A stretch of DNA of 64,000 nt from positions 1 through 64,000 of the forward strand of contig NZ_FOPM01000022.1 in the NCBI RefSeq assembly GCF_900113485.1, read 5' to 3'. This DNA is from Methylobacterium gossipiicola. GTDB taxonomy: Bacteria > Pseudomonadota > Alphaproteobacteria > Rhizobiales > Beijerinckiaceae. The translations under genes and the position numbers were made by a program. The notes under the pieces are model-generated. The model was not told the DNA's origin, ran no database searches, and saw nothing but the letters and a program-made list of their open reading frames with translations. Shown piece by piece: positions 28,891 through 37,948 of the stretch; positions within the stretch are counted from its first letter, which is position 1, and every line of letters begins with the position of its first letter.

Positions 28891-29400
28891 ATGTCGGACA
28901 CCCGCTACACGATCCTGCCGAGCCCCATCGGCCCGCTGCTCCTCGCGGGCATGAACGAGCGGCTGGCCTGCATCGGCTTTCCCGCGGGCAAAGGCGCGGT
29001 GGCGCCGAAACCCGACTGGCTCCGGGACGATGCCGTCTTCGCCGAGGCGCGGGCGCAGCTCGGCGCCTACTTCGCCGGGCGCCTCACCCGGTTCGACCTC
29101 GATCTCGATCCGCGCGGCACGCCGTTCCAACGCGCGGTCTGGGACGAACTGACCCGCATCCCGCCGGGCCGGACGATCTCCTACGGCGCACTCGCCCGAC
29201 GCATCGGTCGACCGAGCGCCAGCCGCGCCGTCGGGGCGGCCAACGGCGCCAATCCGCTCCCCATCGTCGTGCCCTGCCACCGGGTGATCGGCACCAACGG
29301 CACCCTGACGGGCTTCGCCGGCGGCCTCGAGACCAAACGGTTCCTGCTCGCCCTCGAAGGTGGGCCGGAGGCACCGGCGGACCAGTTCGACCTGCTGTGA
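28891..29400 (+). CDS. ogt: Methylated-DNA-protein-cysteine methyltransferase
   Basis: This suicide repair enzyme removes alkyl groups from O6-alkylguanine. The 169 residues contain the active-site motif PCHRV with C129, the helix-turn-helix recognition segment SRAVGAANGANP and an RTISYGALARRIG stretch. It has only the small alkyltransferase domain, without the Ada N-terminal part, so it is Ogt-type. The ATG at 28891 is 35 bp after the GGDEF-EAL stop. It converges with the next gene, leaving a 6-bp gap. Confidence 0.94.
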   Translation: MSDTRYTILPSPIGPLLLAGMNERLACIGFPAGKGAVAPKPDWLRDDAVFAEARAQLGAYFAGRLTRFDLDLDPRGTPFQRAVWDELTRIPPGRTISYGALARRIGRPSASRAVGAANGANPLPIVVPCHRVIGTNGTLTGFAGGLETKRFLLALEGGPEAPADQFDLL

Positions 29401-29406
29401 TGGCCC

Positions 29407-30144
29407 CTATTTCGGCAGGGCGTAGATATTCACGTCGAGCTTCTCGTCGGCCTTGTCGTTGAGGTCCGTGACGTATTCCTCGATGAATCGGTCCTGCACC
29501 ACCACGTCCTTGGCGTCGAGATAGGCGGTCAGGGTCTCGTAGGTGCCGTCGATCTCGTCGTAGGACCCCCGATGCGGGAACCGCAGGGCCTTGCCGCTCG
29601 GGGTGGTGCCGAAGTGCACGCCGTCGGTCTCGGCGGGCTTCGGATCGGGCATCGCCGCGATGGGGATCATCGCGTCGAACTGAAAACCGTCGTCGTCGGT
29701 CTTGGCGAAGACCGCGATGGGCCGGCCCACCGGGGTGATGCCGGCCTTGGCCAGATCCGCTTCGATGCGCTGGAATGCCGCCTTCAGGCTCGGCACGGCG
29801 TCCTCCCATTTCGCCCGGCCGGCGAGGATGGCGGCGGGCTTGGCCGGCAGGGACACGGCATCGACGTCGTTGGCGTCGCCGGGGGTCTCCACCAGGGTTT
29901 TTCGCGGGGCGGACGGCGCGACGGAGGACGGGGCGGCCCCAGCCTGGGCCGGCACCGGGGCGGCGGGCGTGGTCGGATCGGCGGCGGCCGGCGCCGTTGT
30001 CGTCGGCAGGGGATTGGCCACGGCCGGTGGCACGGCCTCCTGCGCGCGGGCGAGGGGAGCGAGACCGCCCATCGCGAGGCATCCGGCGAGCAGCGTCAGG
30101 CGAAAGCGGGTCACGGCGGCGCTCCGGAGGATCGCGGCCTCCAT
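29407..30144 (-). CDS. Exported protein with a GyrI-like effector-binding domain
   Basis: The 245-residue product has a signal peptide (hydrophobic LTLLAGCLAMGGLAPL, likely cleavage after ARA at about residue 34). A Pro/Ala/Thr-rich linker of about 50 residues follows, then a domain from about residue 108 resembling the GyrI-like/AraC effector-binding fold: paired strands and helices with GITPVGRPIAVF, the FHFGTTPSGKALRFPHRGSYDEI core and a conserved final Asp/Asn region. Such domains normally bind small molecules inside the cell; here it appears exported. It is convergent with ogt and divergent from dapF. Function is unknown. Confidence 0.72.
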   Translation of the reverse strand: MEAAILRSAAVTRFRLTLLAGCLAMGGLAPLARAQEAVPPAVANPLPTTTAPAAADPTTPAAPVPAQAGAAPSSVAPSAPRKTLVETPGDANDVDAVSLPAKPAAILAGRAKWEDAVPSLKAAFQRIEADLAKAGITPVGRPIAVFAKTDDDGFQFDAMIPIAAMPDPKPAETDGVHFGTTPSGKALRFPHRGSYDEIDGTYETLTAYLDAKDVVVQDRFIEEYVTDLNDKADEKLDVNIYALPK

Positions 30145-30337
30145 GCGGAGGCCGGGGCAGGGGACGTCAACGTAGTGACGAAGCCCCCGTCCCGCGAGGC
30201 GGATCGCGCGCCGGCGCGCACGAACGTGATCGAGCGCGGCGCTTCTGCAACGCAGCCCCCCGGCACACCCGCGTGCGCAGCCCGGCCCTTTGACCTATAT
30301 GCGGGGTCCTTCCGCCGAGACAATCGTCACGAGTACC

Positions 30338-31225
30338 ATGAGCCCACTCGCCCACCGACGCTTCCTGAAGATGCACGGCGCCGGCAACGCCATCGTGGTG
30401 CTGGACCTGCGCGGGACCGACATCCGGGTCTCGGCCCCAGAGGCTCGCGCCATCGCGACTCACCCGGCCTCCGCCTTCGACCAGCTCATGGTGATCCACG
30501 ATCCCCGCACCCCCGGCACGGACGCGGCGCTGCGCATCTACAACACCGACGGTTCGGAGGCCGGGGCCTGCGGCAACGGCACGCGCTGCGTCGCCTATGC
30601 CATGTTCGACGACCCCGCCATGGCGCGGCCCGCCGAGAGCGGCCGCCTCACCCTCGAGACGCGGGGCGGCCTCGTCGGCGTCAAGCGCATGGCCGAACGC
30701 TCCTTCACCGTCGACATGGGCCGGCCGAAGCTCGCCTGGGATGAGATCCCCCTGGCCGAGCCGTTCCAGGACACGCGGCGCATCGAACTCCAGATCGGCC
30801 CCATCGACGCCCCGGTCCTGCACTCGCCCGCCGTGGTGAACATGGGCAACCCGCACGCGATCTTCTTCGTCGAGGGCGATCCCGAGACCTACGACCTCGC
30901 CCGCATCGGCCCGCTCCTCGAGAACCATCCGATCTTTCCCGACCGGGCCAACATCTCCCTGGCTCAGGTGACGGGACCGGACACCCTCACGCTCCGGGTG
31001 TGGGAGCGGGGTGCGGGCCTGACGCTCGCCTGCGGCACCGCCGCCTGCGCCACCGTGGTGGCGGCCTCGCGTCTGCGCCTCATCGGCCGGGCCGCCACCG
31101 TGAGACTGCCGGGCGGCGACCTCGTCATCGAGTGGCGCGCCGACGACCACGTGCTCATGACCGGCCCCGTGGCGCTGGAATGGGACGGGACCTTCGACCC
31201 CGCCCTCTTCGCCGGGACCGCTTGA
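30338..31225 (+). CDS. dapF: Diaminopimelate epimerase
   Basis: DapF converts LL- to meso-diaminopimelate for lysine and peptidoglycan synthesis. The 295 residues carry both catalytic cysteines in their motifs: C78 in [11 protein letters not shown] and C232 in LTLACGTAA. The start at ATG 30338 gives [19 protein letters not shown], the family start. An upstream in-frame ATG (30290) would add 16 unrelated residues. Its stop overlaps the mtaB start (TGATG), so the two are coupled. Confidence 0.96.
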   Translation: MSPLAHRRFLKMHGAGNAIVVLDLRGTDIRVSAPEARAIATHPASAFDQLMVIHDPRTPGTDAALRIYNTDGSEAGACGNGTRCVAYAMFDDPAMARPAESGRLTLETRGGLVGVKRMAERSFTVDMGRPKLAWDEIPLAEPFQDTRRIELQIGPIDAPVLHSPAVVNMGNPHAIFFVEGDPETYDLARIGPLLENHPIFPDRANISLAQVTGPDTLTLRVWERGAGLTLACGTAACATVVAASRLRLIGRAATVRLPGGDLVIEWRADDHVLMTGPVALEWDGTFDPALFAGTA

Positions 31226-32463
31226 TGATGGTGGAGACCCTCACCTTCGGCTGCCGCCTCAACACCGTCGAGGCCGACGTGATGCGCGCCCACGCGGAGC
31301 CGCATGCGGAGGGCGACCTCGTCATCGTCAACACCTGCGCGGTGACTGAGGAAGCCGGGCGCCAGGCCCGCAAGGCGATCCGCAAACTCGCCCGCGCGCG
31401 ACCGGAGGCGCGCATCGTCGTCACCGGCTGCGGCGCCCAGGTCGAGACCGATCTCTATGCCGCCATGCCGGAGGTCGCCCGTCTCGTCGGCAACGACGCC
31501 AAAGCCCACGCGGAAACCTGGCGTTCCGTCGCCCCCGAGCGCGTGGTCGTGGACGACATCATGGCCGTGCGGACGGCCGCGCCCACCCGCCTCACCGCAC
31601 TGACGAGGCATACCCGCGCCTTCGTGCCGGTGCAGAACGGCTGCGACCACCGCTGCACCTTCTGCGTCATCCCGTTCGGACGCGGCAACTCGCGCTCCGT
31701 CATGCTGGCAAATGTGGTCGATCAGGTCCGCCGCCTCGTCGACCATGGCGGCCGCGAGGTGGTGCTGACCGGCATCGACCTCACGGCCTACGGCCGCGAT
31801 TTCTTGGACGCGCCATCGAGCCTCGGGCGGCTGGTGCAGGCGATCCTCTTGGCCGTGCCGGACCTCGCCCGCCTGCGCCTGTCCTCCATCGATTCCGTCG
31901 AGGCCGACGCCGCCCTCATGGACGCCCTGGCGAGCGAGGCCCGGCTGATGCCGCATCTCCACCTCTCCCTCCAGGCGGGTGACGACCTCGTCCTCAAACG
32001 AATGAAGCGCCGCCACGGCCGCGACGACGCGATCCGGTTCTGCGCGGAGGTGCGCCGCCTGCGGCCCGACATCGTGTTCGGCGCCGATCTCATCGCGGGG
32101 TTTCCGACGGAGACCGAGGCGCAGTTCACCCGCTCCCTCGACCTCGTGGCCGAATGCGGCCTCACCCACCTGCATGTCTTCCCGTACTCGGCCCGCCCCG
32201 ACACCCCGGCGGCGCGGATGCCCCCCGTGCCGGGCAACGTGATCCGGGCGCGGGCCGCGCGGCTGCGGGAGGCGGGGGCGGCGGCCCTCGCGGCCCATCT
32301 CGCGGGCCAAGTCGGGCACACCCACCGGGTGCTGACCGAGCGCGGCGGCATCGGCCGCACGGAGGCGTTCACGCCCGTGCGCCTGGCGAACGAAGTTCCG
32401 GCCGGCGAATTCCGGGACGTGACCATTGCCGGCCACGACGGCACCGCCCTGATCGCAGCCTAA
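31225..32463 (+). CDS. mtaB: tRNA N6-threonylcarbamoyladenosine methylthiotransferase
   Basis: This radical-SAM methylthiotransferase of the MtaB (YqeV) type makes ms2t6A37 in tRNA. The 412 residues have the N-terminal UPF0004 domain with cysteines in FGCRLN, NTCAVT and GCGAQ, then the radical-SAM cluster motif C140-x3-C144-x2-C147 (CDHRCTFC) and a C-terminal TRAM-like end. ATG 31225 overlaps the dapF stop; ATG 31228 is the next codon. dapF-mtaB-ftsY order is common in related bacteria. Confidence 0.94.
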   Translation: MMVETLTFGCRLNTVEADVMRAHAEPHAEGDLVIVNTCAVTEEAGRQARKAIRKLARARPEARIVVTGCGAQVETDLYAAMPEVARLVGNDAKAHAETWRSVAPERVVVDDIMAVRTAAPTRLTALTRHTRAFVPVQNGCDHRCTFCVIPFGRGNSRSVMLANVVDQVRRLVDHGGREVVLTGIDLTAYGRDFLDAPSSLGRLVQAILLAVPDLARLRLSSIDSVEADAALMDALASEARLMPHLHLSLQAGDDLVLKRMKRRHGRDDAIRFCAEVRRLRPDIVFGADLIAGFPTETEAQFTRSLDLVAECGLTHLHVFPYSARPDTPAARMPPVPGNVIRARAARLREAGAAALAAHLAGQVGHTHRVLTERGGIGRTEAFTPVRLANEVPAGEFRDVTIAGHDGTALIAA

Positions 32464-32464
32464 A

Positions 32465-32576
32465 AATCCGGGTTCGAAGGGCAAGTCCTTCGCGGGTCCA
32501 GGGCAGAGCCCTGGGGCCTTTATCGGGCGCTGCCCGACACCCGCCGAAGGGATGATCCCTTCGGAATCCCGGAATT
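32465..32576. repeat. Array of four hairpins between convergent genes
   Basis: Between mtaB (+) and the rluA-type gene (-) four stem-loops follow one another: CGAAGG-N6-CCTTCG (32475-32492), CCAGGGC-AGA-GCCCTGG (32498-32514), TCGGGC-GCT-GCCCGA (32523-32537) and CCGAAGGGAT-G-ATCCCTTCGG (32544-32564). AATCCGGG and CCCGGAATT may close the whole. It may be a bidirectional terminator, or a copy of a genome-wide palindromic intergenic repeat. Copy number cannot be told from this window. Confidence 0.65.
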
Positions 32577-33291
32577 AGTCTTGCTGATGCGAAGCGACCG
32601 CCTCGTAGCCACATCCGTCCAAGGCCGCCCGCATATGCGCCGGGGCCGGAGCCTCGACGAGGATGGGCGGCTTCTTCGGATAGAGCGGCAGGCTGAGGGC
32701 ACGGGCGTGGAGGTGCAGGCTTGGCCCCCCGTCGCGCTGGCCCGAGCCGTAGATCGGGTCCCCCAGGATCGGAAAGCCCGAGGCGGCGCAGTGGACCCGC
32801 AACTGGTGGGTGCGGCCGGTGACGGGGGTGAGCGCCAGCCAGGCGAGGCCGCCGCCGCGCCCAAGGACGCGCCAATGGGTGAGGGACGGATCACCCGCGG
32901 GGTCGGCCTTCATCCACCACGAGCGGGGATCGTCGGAGCGGCGGGCGAGGGGCAGATCGATGCTGCCGCTGTCGCCCTCGGGACCGCCCTCCACCAAGGC
33001 CCAGTAGGTCTTGCCGACGCTGCCGCTCGCGGCGAACAGCTTGTTCAGCCGGGCGAGCGCTTTGGCGTGGCGGCCGAGGGCGAGGCAGCCCGAGGTGTCG
33101 CGGTCGAGGCGGTGGGCCGCCTCGGGGCGCCGGGGCAGACCGAAGCGCAGGGCGTCGAGATGGTCCGTGAGGGTCTCGCCGCCCTTGGGGCCGGGATGGA
33201 CCGGCAGCCCCGCCGGCTTGTCGATGACGAGGACGAGGGCATCGCGGTAGAGGAGGCGCGGTCCGGGAGCGGGGGCGTCGGGAGGAGACAT
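32575..33291 (-). CDS. RluA-family pseudouridine synthase
   Basis: The 238-residue enzyme isomerises uridine in rRNA or tRNA. It has the family motif HRLDRDTSG with the catalytic aspartate D63, plus VIDKPAGLPVHPG and the GRTHQLRVH segment. There is no S4 RNA-binding domain, so it is a short form; the target site cannot be assigned. It lies on the - strand, inserted between mtaB and ftsY, both of which are on the + strand. Confidence 0.9.
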   Translation of the reverse strand: MSPPDAPAPGPRLLYRDALVLVIDKPAGLPVHPGPKGGETLTDHLDALRFGLPRRPEAAHRLDRDTSGCLALGRHAKALARLNKLFAASGSVGKTYWALVEGGPEGDSGSIDLPLARRSDDPRSWWMKADPAGDPSLTHWRVLGRGGGLAWLALTPVTGRTHQLRVHCAASGFPILGDPIYGSGQRDGGPSLHLHARALSLPLYPKKPPILVEAPAPAHMRAALDGCGYEAVASHQQD

Positions 33292-33588
33292 ATCCCTTCC
33301 GCTACCGCATGCCGCGCGAAAGGGGAAACCGGGTCCGCCCGGCCACGGCGGGTCCGCGAGAGGACCGTTCCCACATTCCGTTCGGCGGAGCGCGCCCTAG
33401 TTCTTTGATGCGCCACAGGTTTCTGCCACGAGACCGGTGACCGCCCGTGCACGACCCCTTAGAATGCGTCGACACGATGCGGATGCCGGTTGATCGCGGC
33501 GGGGCACGACCAGATTTGAGGGCTCGGAACCCCGTGCACGATCGGAGGGATCGGGCCTGAGGCTCCGGGGCCGGGGAAGCGAGCGGGA

Positions 33589-35010
33589 ATGAGCGAAGAC
33601 AAGCGGCCGGGCTGGTTGCTGCGGCGGATATTCGGCAAGAAGGAAGAGGCGTGGCCGCCGGAGCCGGTCCCGGTTCAGCCGCCCGATCCGAAACCCGTTC
33701 CCGTGCCGGCCCCCGAGCCTGAACCGGCCCCCCCGCCGGAAGCAGAGTCCCTGGTCTCGCCGGCCTCCGCCTCCGAGGGCCAGCCGGATTTCGCCACGGC
33801 GGCCGACGACGTTTCCCACATTCCCTTACCCGTCAGCGAACCCGCCGCCGCCGATCCCGACCGCAACGCCGTCCCCGACGAGATCGAGGGCGCCGACCTC
33901 CAGCCCATCGCGGGCGCCGAAGAGCGTCCGCCGGCCGGCACGGCGGGCGACGATCCGCAGCGGGGCGCGGAGCCGGCCGCCACCACGACGCAGGCCTTCG
34001 CGCCCCTGGACGCGCCCGAGCCGGAGCCGGCTTCGGAAGCGACCCAGATCTTCATGCCGGAACCCGAGGCCGAGCCCGAGGGCGAGAAGCGCGGCTGGTG
34101 GAGCCGCCTCACGGGGGGCATGAAGCGCACCTCCTCGGCGCTGACGGAGCGGGTCACCGGCCTGTTCACCAAGCGCAAGCTCGACGCCGATACCCTGGAG
34201 GAACTGGAAGACGCCCTGATCCAGGCCGATTTCGGTGTCGAGACCGCGATGCGAATCTCGGAGGCCGTGGGCAAGGGCCGTTACGAGAAGGGTCTCTCCC
34301 CCGAGGCCGTACGCGAGATCCTGGCGGCGGAGGTGGAGCGGGCGCTGGCCCCCGTGGCGATCCCGTTCCGCATCGACGCCACGAAGAAGCCGTTCGTCAT
34401 CCTGATGATCGGCGTCAACGGCGCCGGCAAGACCACCACCATCGGCAAGCTCGCCCTGAAGCTCAAGGCCGAGGGGCACTCCCTGATGCTGGCGGCCGGC
34501 GACACCTTCCGGGCGGCGGCCATTGAGCAGCTCAAGGTCTGGGGCCAGCGCACGGGCACGCCGGTCATCGCCCGCGCGCAAGGGGCCGACGCGGCCGGTC
34601 TCGCCTTCGACGCCTACGAGGCGGCCCGCAAAGCCGGCACCGACGTGCTGCTCATCGACACGGCCGGGCGGCTCCAGAACAAGGCCGGGCTCATGGCCGA
34701 ACTGGAAAAGATCCTGCGGGTGATCCGCAAGATCGACGCCGAGGCCCCCCATGCCGTCCTCCTCGTCCTCGACGCCACCGTCGGCCAGAACGCCATCAGT
34801 CAGGTCGAGCTGTTCTCCAAGGCCGCGCAGGTCACCGGCCTCGTGATGACGAAGCTCGACGGCACGGCGCGGGGCGGCATTCTGGTGGCGCTCGCCGCCA
34901 AGTTCGGCCTGCCGGTGCACTTCATCGGCGTCGGCGAGGGTGTCGAGGATCTGGAGCCGTTCGAAGCCCGCGACTTCGCCCGCGCCATCGCGGGGCTGGA
35001 CAAGGGGTAG
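33589..35010 (+). CDS. ftsY: Signal recognition particle receptor FtsY
   Basis: FtsY is the membrane-associated GTPase that docks SRP-ribosome complexes at SecYEG. The 473 residues begin with a short basic segment and then a long acidic Pro/Glu-rich A domain (about 20-165), followed by the NG domain. The P-loop GVNGAGKT is at 275-282, with DTFRAAAIEQL, DTAGRL and TKLDGTARGG downstream. The A domain is low in complexity and probably evolves fast. A 297-bp spacer precedes it. Confidence 0.96.
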   Translation: MSEDKRPGWLLRRIFGKKEEAWPPEPVPVQPPDPKPVPVPAPEPEPAPPPEAESLVSPASASEGQPDFATAADDVSHIPLPVSEPAAADPDRNAVPDEIEGADLQPIAGAEERPPAGTAGDDPQRGAEPAATTTQAFAPLDAPEPEPASEATQIFMPEPEAEPEGEKRGWWSRLTGGMKRTSSALTERVTGLFTKRKLDADTLEELEDALIQADFGVETAMRISEAVGKGRYEKGLSPEAVREILAAEVERALAPVAIPFRIDATKKPFVILMIGVNGAGKTTTIGKLALKLKAEGHSLMLAAGDTFRAAAIEQLKVWGQRTGTPVIARAQGADAAGLAFDAYEAARKAGTDVLLIDTAGRLQNKAGLMAELEKILRVIRKIDAEAPHAVLLVLDATVGQNAISQVELFSKAAQVTGLVMTKLDGTARGGILVALAAKFGLPVHFIGVGEGVEDLEPFEARDFARAIAGLDKG

Positions 35011-35146
35011 CGCGGCCGAGGGACGCGTCCCCTCGAGTGTTTCTCACGAAGCTCCCGTGGCGCCGTCGGTCACAGAGCGAGAACCGTCCGGGAATCGGGA
35101 GTTTTATGAGGCACTCTAAGCCGCGACACGCCGCGCGCGGACCCTT

Positions 35147-35770
35147 ATGACGGACACCATGCAGATCGAAGCCATTCCCCCGCACCGCCACCTGCCGCCC
35201 GCGCTCAAGCTCGTCCTCGAACTCGGGCCGCTCGTCGTCTTCTTCCTCGGCAACGCCTATGCCGAGCGGTTCGGGGTGCCCGCCGACCAAAAACTGTTCG
35301 TGGCCACGGGGGTGTTCATCGCCGCCACGGTGGTGGCGCTCGCCATCCACTTCGTCCTGGTGCGGCGCCTACCCGTCATGCCCCTGGTGTCGGGCGTGGT
35401 GGTGGTGGTGTTCGGCGGCCTGACCTTGGCCCTGCAGGACAAAACCTTCATCATGATGAAGCCCACCATCGTGAACACTCTGTTCGGCCTCGTCCTGCTC
35501 GGCGGCCTCGCCTTCGGCAAGTCCCTGCTCTCCGTGGTGCTCGACAGCGTGTTCGCCCTCACGGAGGAGGGCTGGCGCAAGCTCACCTTCCGCTGGGGCG
35601 TGTTCTTCCTCGTCCTGGCGGCCCTCAACGAGGTGGTGTGGCGCACCCAGACGGAGGATTTCTGGGTGAACTTCAAGGTGTTCGGCATCATGCCGCTCAC
35701 GGTTCTGTTCGCTCTGGCGCAGACGCCGCTCCTCATGCGCCACGAACGCAAGGACGCGGGCACCGCGTGA
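35147..35770 (+). CDS. yciB: Inner-membrane septation protein YciB
   Basis: This 207-residue integral membrane protein has five to six hydrophobic segments and the YciB/IspA family features [22 protein letters not shown], and [24 protein letters not shown]. The family is implicated in envelope and septum maintenance. It follows ftsY after 136 bp on the same strand, as in many Hyphomicrobiales. No strong ribosome binding site is visible before the ATG at 35147. Confidence 0.92.
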   Translation: MTDTMQIEAIPPHRHLPPALKLVLELGPLVVFFLGNAYAERFGVPADQKLFVATGVFIAATVVALAIHFVLVRRLPVMPLVSGVVVVVFGGLTLALQDKTFIMMKPTIVNTLFGLVLLGGLAFGKSLLSVVLDSVFALTEEGWRKLTFRWGVFFLVLAALNEVVWRTQTEDFWVNFKVFGIMPLTVLFALAQTPLLMRHERKDAGTA

Positions 35771-35804
35771 GCGGCACCTTACGGCCCGCGCGTCGCCTGG
35801 CCGG

Positions 35805-36515
35805 TCAGGCGAGCACCCGCGCGTATTCGGCCTCGGGCACACCGTAGGCGTCGCCCGCGATGGCGCGCATCTGAGCCCGGTCACGGATGCCGATGCCGCC
35901 GCGCCGGCTCCTGACGGCGCCGGAATCGTTGAGCGTGCGCAGGGCGGTGGTGATACCGGCCCGGCGCACGCCGAGCATGGACGACAGGAGTTCGTGCGTC
36001 AGCGGGAGATCCTCGCGGTCCGTGCGGTCGTGGCACATGAGCAGCCACCGGGCGAGGCGCTGCTCGATGGTGAAGCGGCCATTGCACAGGCTGCCCTGCG
36101 CCAGTTGAACGGCGAAAACCTGGGCGTACCGTAGCAGGCGATCGTGCAGGGGGCGGCATTCGGCGAGCGCGGCCCGGAACGCCGTCGCCTCGATGCACAG
36201 GGCGCGACACGGGATCTGGACGACGGTGGCGTGGGGCCAGTTCGTCAGCCCATGCAGGAGCGGAAGCCCCGTCATGCCCTCGGGGCCGATGATGCCCACC
36301 TCGGCCTGCACGCCGACGGGCGTACGGGCCATGACCGAGATCAGTCCCGGCTCGGGAAAGCAGACCTTCGCGATGGGCGTATCCGGAGCCTCGAGAACGA
36401 GGCCCTGCTCGAAGGAACAGCGCTCCAACTCCGGCTGGAGACGGGAGAACTCCTCGGGCGGCAGCATCGCCAAGAGTCGGTTGCGAACTTCATGTTGAAC
36501 GATGGACGACGTCAC
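35805..36515 (-). CDS. Crp/Fnr-family transcriptional regulator
   Basis: The 236-residue regulator has an N-terminal cyclic-nucleotide-type beta-barrel domain (about 15-130), a dimerisation helix, and a C-terminal winged helix with LTHELLSSMLGVRRAGITTALRTL as recognition region. It lacks the cluster of four cysteines expected of an oxygen-sensing Fnr. The start is GTG 36515 without a clear ribosome binding site. Upstream is an AT-rich region with two perfect dyads that may be its operators. It resembles the second Crp-type protein at 41 kb in layout. Confidence 0.88.
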   Translation of the reverse strand: MTSSIVQHEVRNRLLAMLPPEEFSRLQPELERCSFEQGLVLEAPDTPIAKVCFPEPGLISVMARTPVGVQAEVGIIGPEGMTGLPLLHGLTNWPHATVVQIPCRALCIEATAFRAALAECRPLHDRLLRYAQVFAVQLAQGSLCNGRFTIEQRLARWLLMCHDRTDREDLPLTHELLSSMLGVRRAGITTALRTLNDSGAVRSRRGGIGIRDRAQMRAIAGDAYGVPEAEYARVLA

Positions 36516-37146
36516 GGCGCTGCCGATTTACAGGCACAATCAACTGACACTCGACACCTGAAACCGATTGTCATCAACGGGCGTTCCAGTGGCCATACCA
36601 CTGGAAAACATAGATGTGAACATAATATCTTTGACGCATAAGTACGATATCGTACCTTTGAGATATTTGCATTGAAACCGGGATAGATATTCAAGTTCGT
36701 AAGATTTAATTGCTATTAAATACTATAAATCAACTCTAGATGCCGCTTTTCGCGTTGCGAACCGAAATTCATTCGGCCTCATCATGGGCGAAAGGTGTCT
36801 GCGCCGAGCCGTCGCGAAGCCGCGTCATGGGCAAACGGAGGCGACCGCGCCCTCCCGATCGCGACCGTCGCGCCAAGGCCCCGGACAGCGCCGTTCGATC
36901 GGTCGATCACCCCTGGAATCCCGTTGTGGAAAGCGGCCGCGCGGAACAGTTCGGCGCGAAGGGCCGGAATCGCCCTCAGCGTCCCTCGGACAACGTCCGC
37001 CGCAGCGGTTTCCGGCGAGCTCCGTTCGATTCCCCTTCGGAAGGGCGGAGGTCGGCTTCGCTCAAGCGCCGCGCGAGCTTTATGACGCGGTCGCCGCTTC
37101 GATCATTCGGAAACCTTCCGGGACCGGGGGCGTCGCGCCGCCTTTC
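36516..37146. promoter_or_regulatory. AT-rich regulatory region and featureless stretch
   Basis: About 630 bp without a credible gene. The part at 36516-36730 is strikingly AT-rich against the GC-rich surroundings. It contains two perfect dyads, TTCCAGTGG-N5-CCACTGGAA (36584-36606) and the 14-bp palindrome GTACGATATCGTAC (36642-36655), upstream of the Crp-type gene. From 36740 to 37146 the DNA is GC-rich again; it contains only basic, low-quality reading frames and I see nothing in it. Confidence 0.6.
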
Positions 37147-37743
37147 TCAGGGCGTGGCGCTCGCCACCGTGCCGGCCGCGCGGATCTTGTCGAGCACGGC
37201 CTGATAGTTCTCCGGCGTGACGATGCCGACGAGCTTGTCGCGGATCACCCCGTCCGGCCCGACGATAAAGCTCTCGGGAACGCCGTACACCCCGAAATCG
37301 ATGGCGGTGCGGCCGGTCGAATCCAGCCCCACCGCCCGGAACGGCACGCCGTTGCGGGTGAGGAAGCGGCGGGCATTCTCGGGGGCATCCTTGTAGGCGA
37401 CGCCGACGAGGGTCACGCCGGGCTCACGGGCGAGGCGCATGAGCTGCGGATGCTCGATCTGGCACGGCGCGCACCACGAGGCCCAGAAGTTGATGAGGGT
37501 GACCCGACCCTTGAGGTCGACGCTCGACAGGCCGGGCAGGGGCGTGCCGTCGGCGGCCGTCATGCCCGGCAGGGCCACGAGGGTGAAGGCCGGGACCGGT
37601 TTACCGATCATCACGGAGGGCACGGCGGAGGGATCGGCGCCCGAACGCAGGCGCGCGAAGAACAGGCCTGCCAGGGCCGCGAAGACGAGGAGGGGCGCGA
37701 CGAGGAGGAGGGAGCGGCGCCGGGCCGGTTCGGCCGCGCTCAT
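37147..37743 (-). CDS. ccmG: Cytochrome c biogenesis thioredoxin CcmG/DsbE
   Basis: This membrane-anchored periplasmic thioredoxin reduces apocytochrome c before haem ligation. From ATG 37743 it has 198 residues: an N-terminal anchor (LLLVAPLLVFAALAGLFF), then a thioredoxin fold with the active site WASWCAPC (C91, C94) and the GVPESFIVGPDGVIRDKLVG region that defines CcmG. A longer reading to 37980 runs through ccmD and is rejected. The start overlaps the ccmD stop (ATGA). Confidence 0.95.
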   Translation of the reverse strand: MSAAEPARRRSLLLVAPLLVFAALAGLFFARLRSGADPSAVPSVMIGKPVPAFTLVALPGMTAADGTPLPGLSSVDLKGRVTLINFWASWCAPCQIEHPQLMRLAREPGVTLVGVAYKDAPENARRFLTRNGVPFRAVGLDSTGRTAIDFGVYGVPESFIVGPDGVIRDKLVGIVTPENYQAVLDKIRAAGTVASATP

Positions 37744-37943
37744 GCGCCCGCTCCCGCCGGGGACCGGGCCGGAACCGGACGCGCAGCCGGCGGGGGCGGG
37801 GCCGCGGAAGCCGCCTGCAGCGCCGCGAGGGCGCGGGCCTGGGCCCGCCGGTCGCGCACGGCCTGCCAGATCAGGCCCGCGATGACGAGGGCCGTGAAGG
37901 CGTAGGCGCCGAGGATGAAGCCCGCATGCGGTCCGAGGTTCAT
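37740..37943 (-). CDS. ccmD: Haem exporter protein CcmD
   Basis: This small membrane protein stabilises the CcmABC-CcmE haem-handling complex. The 67-residue product starts MNLGPHAGFILGAYAFTALV, the CcmD hallmark, followed by one helix, the basic RDRRAQARAL segment and an Ala/Pro-rich tail. Its stop overlaps the ccmG start, and it starts 5 bp after ccmC ends. It is read in the third frame of a stretch where longer frames are also open. Confidence 0.9.
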   Translation of the reverse strand: MNLGPHAGFILGAYAFTALVIAGLIWQAVRDRRAQARALAALQAASAAPPPPAARPVPARSPAGAGA

Positions 37944-37948
37944 GGCTG

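Noticed and set aside
36740..37204. Basic 154-residue frame between the Crp gene and ccmG
   Set aside because: It is rich in Arg/Ser/Pro, lacks a ribosome binding site and overlaps the ccmG 3' end. Codon pattern is unlike its neighbours.
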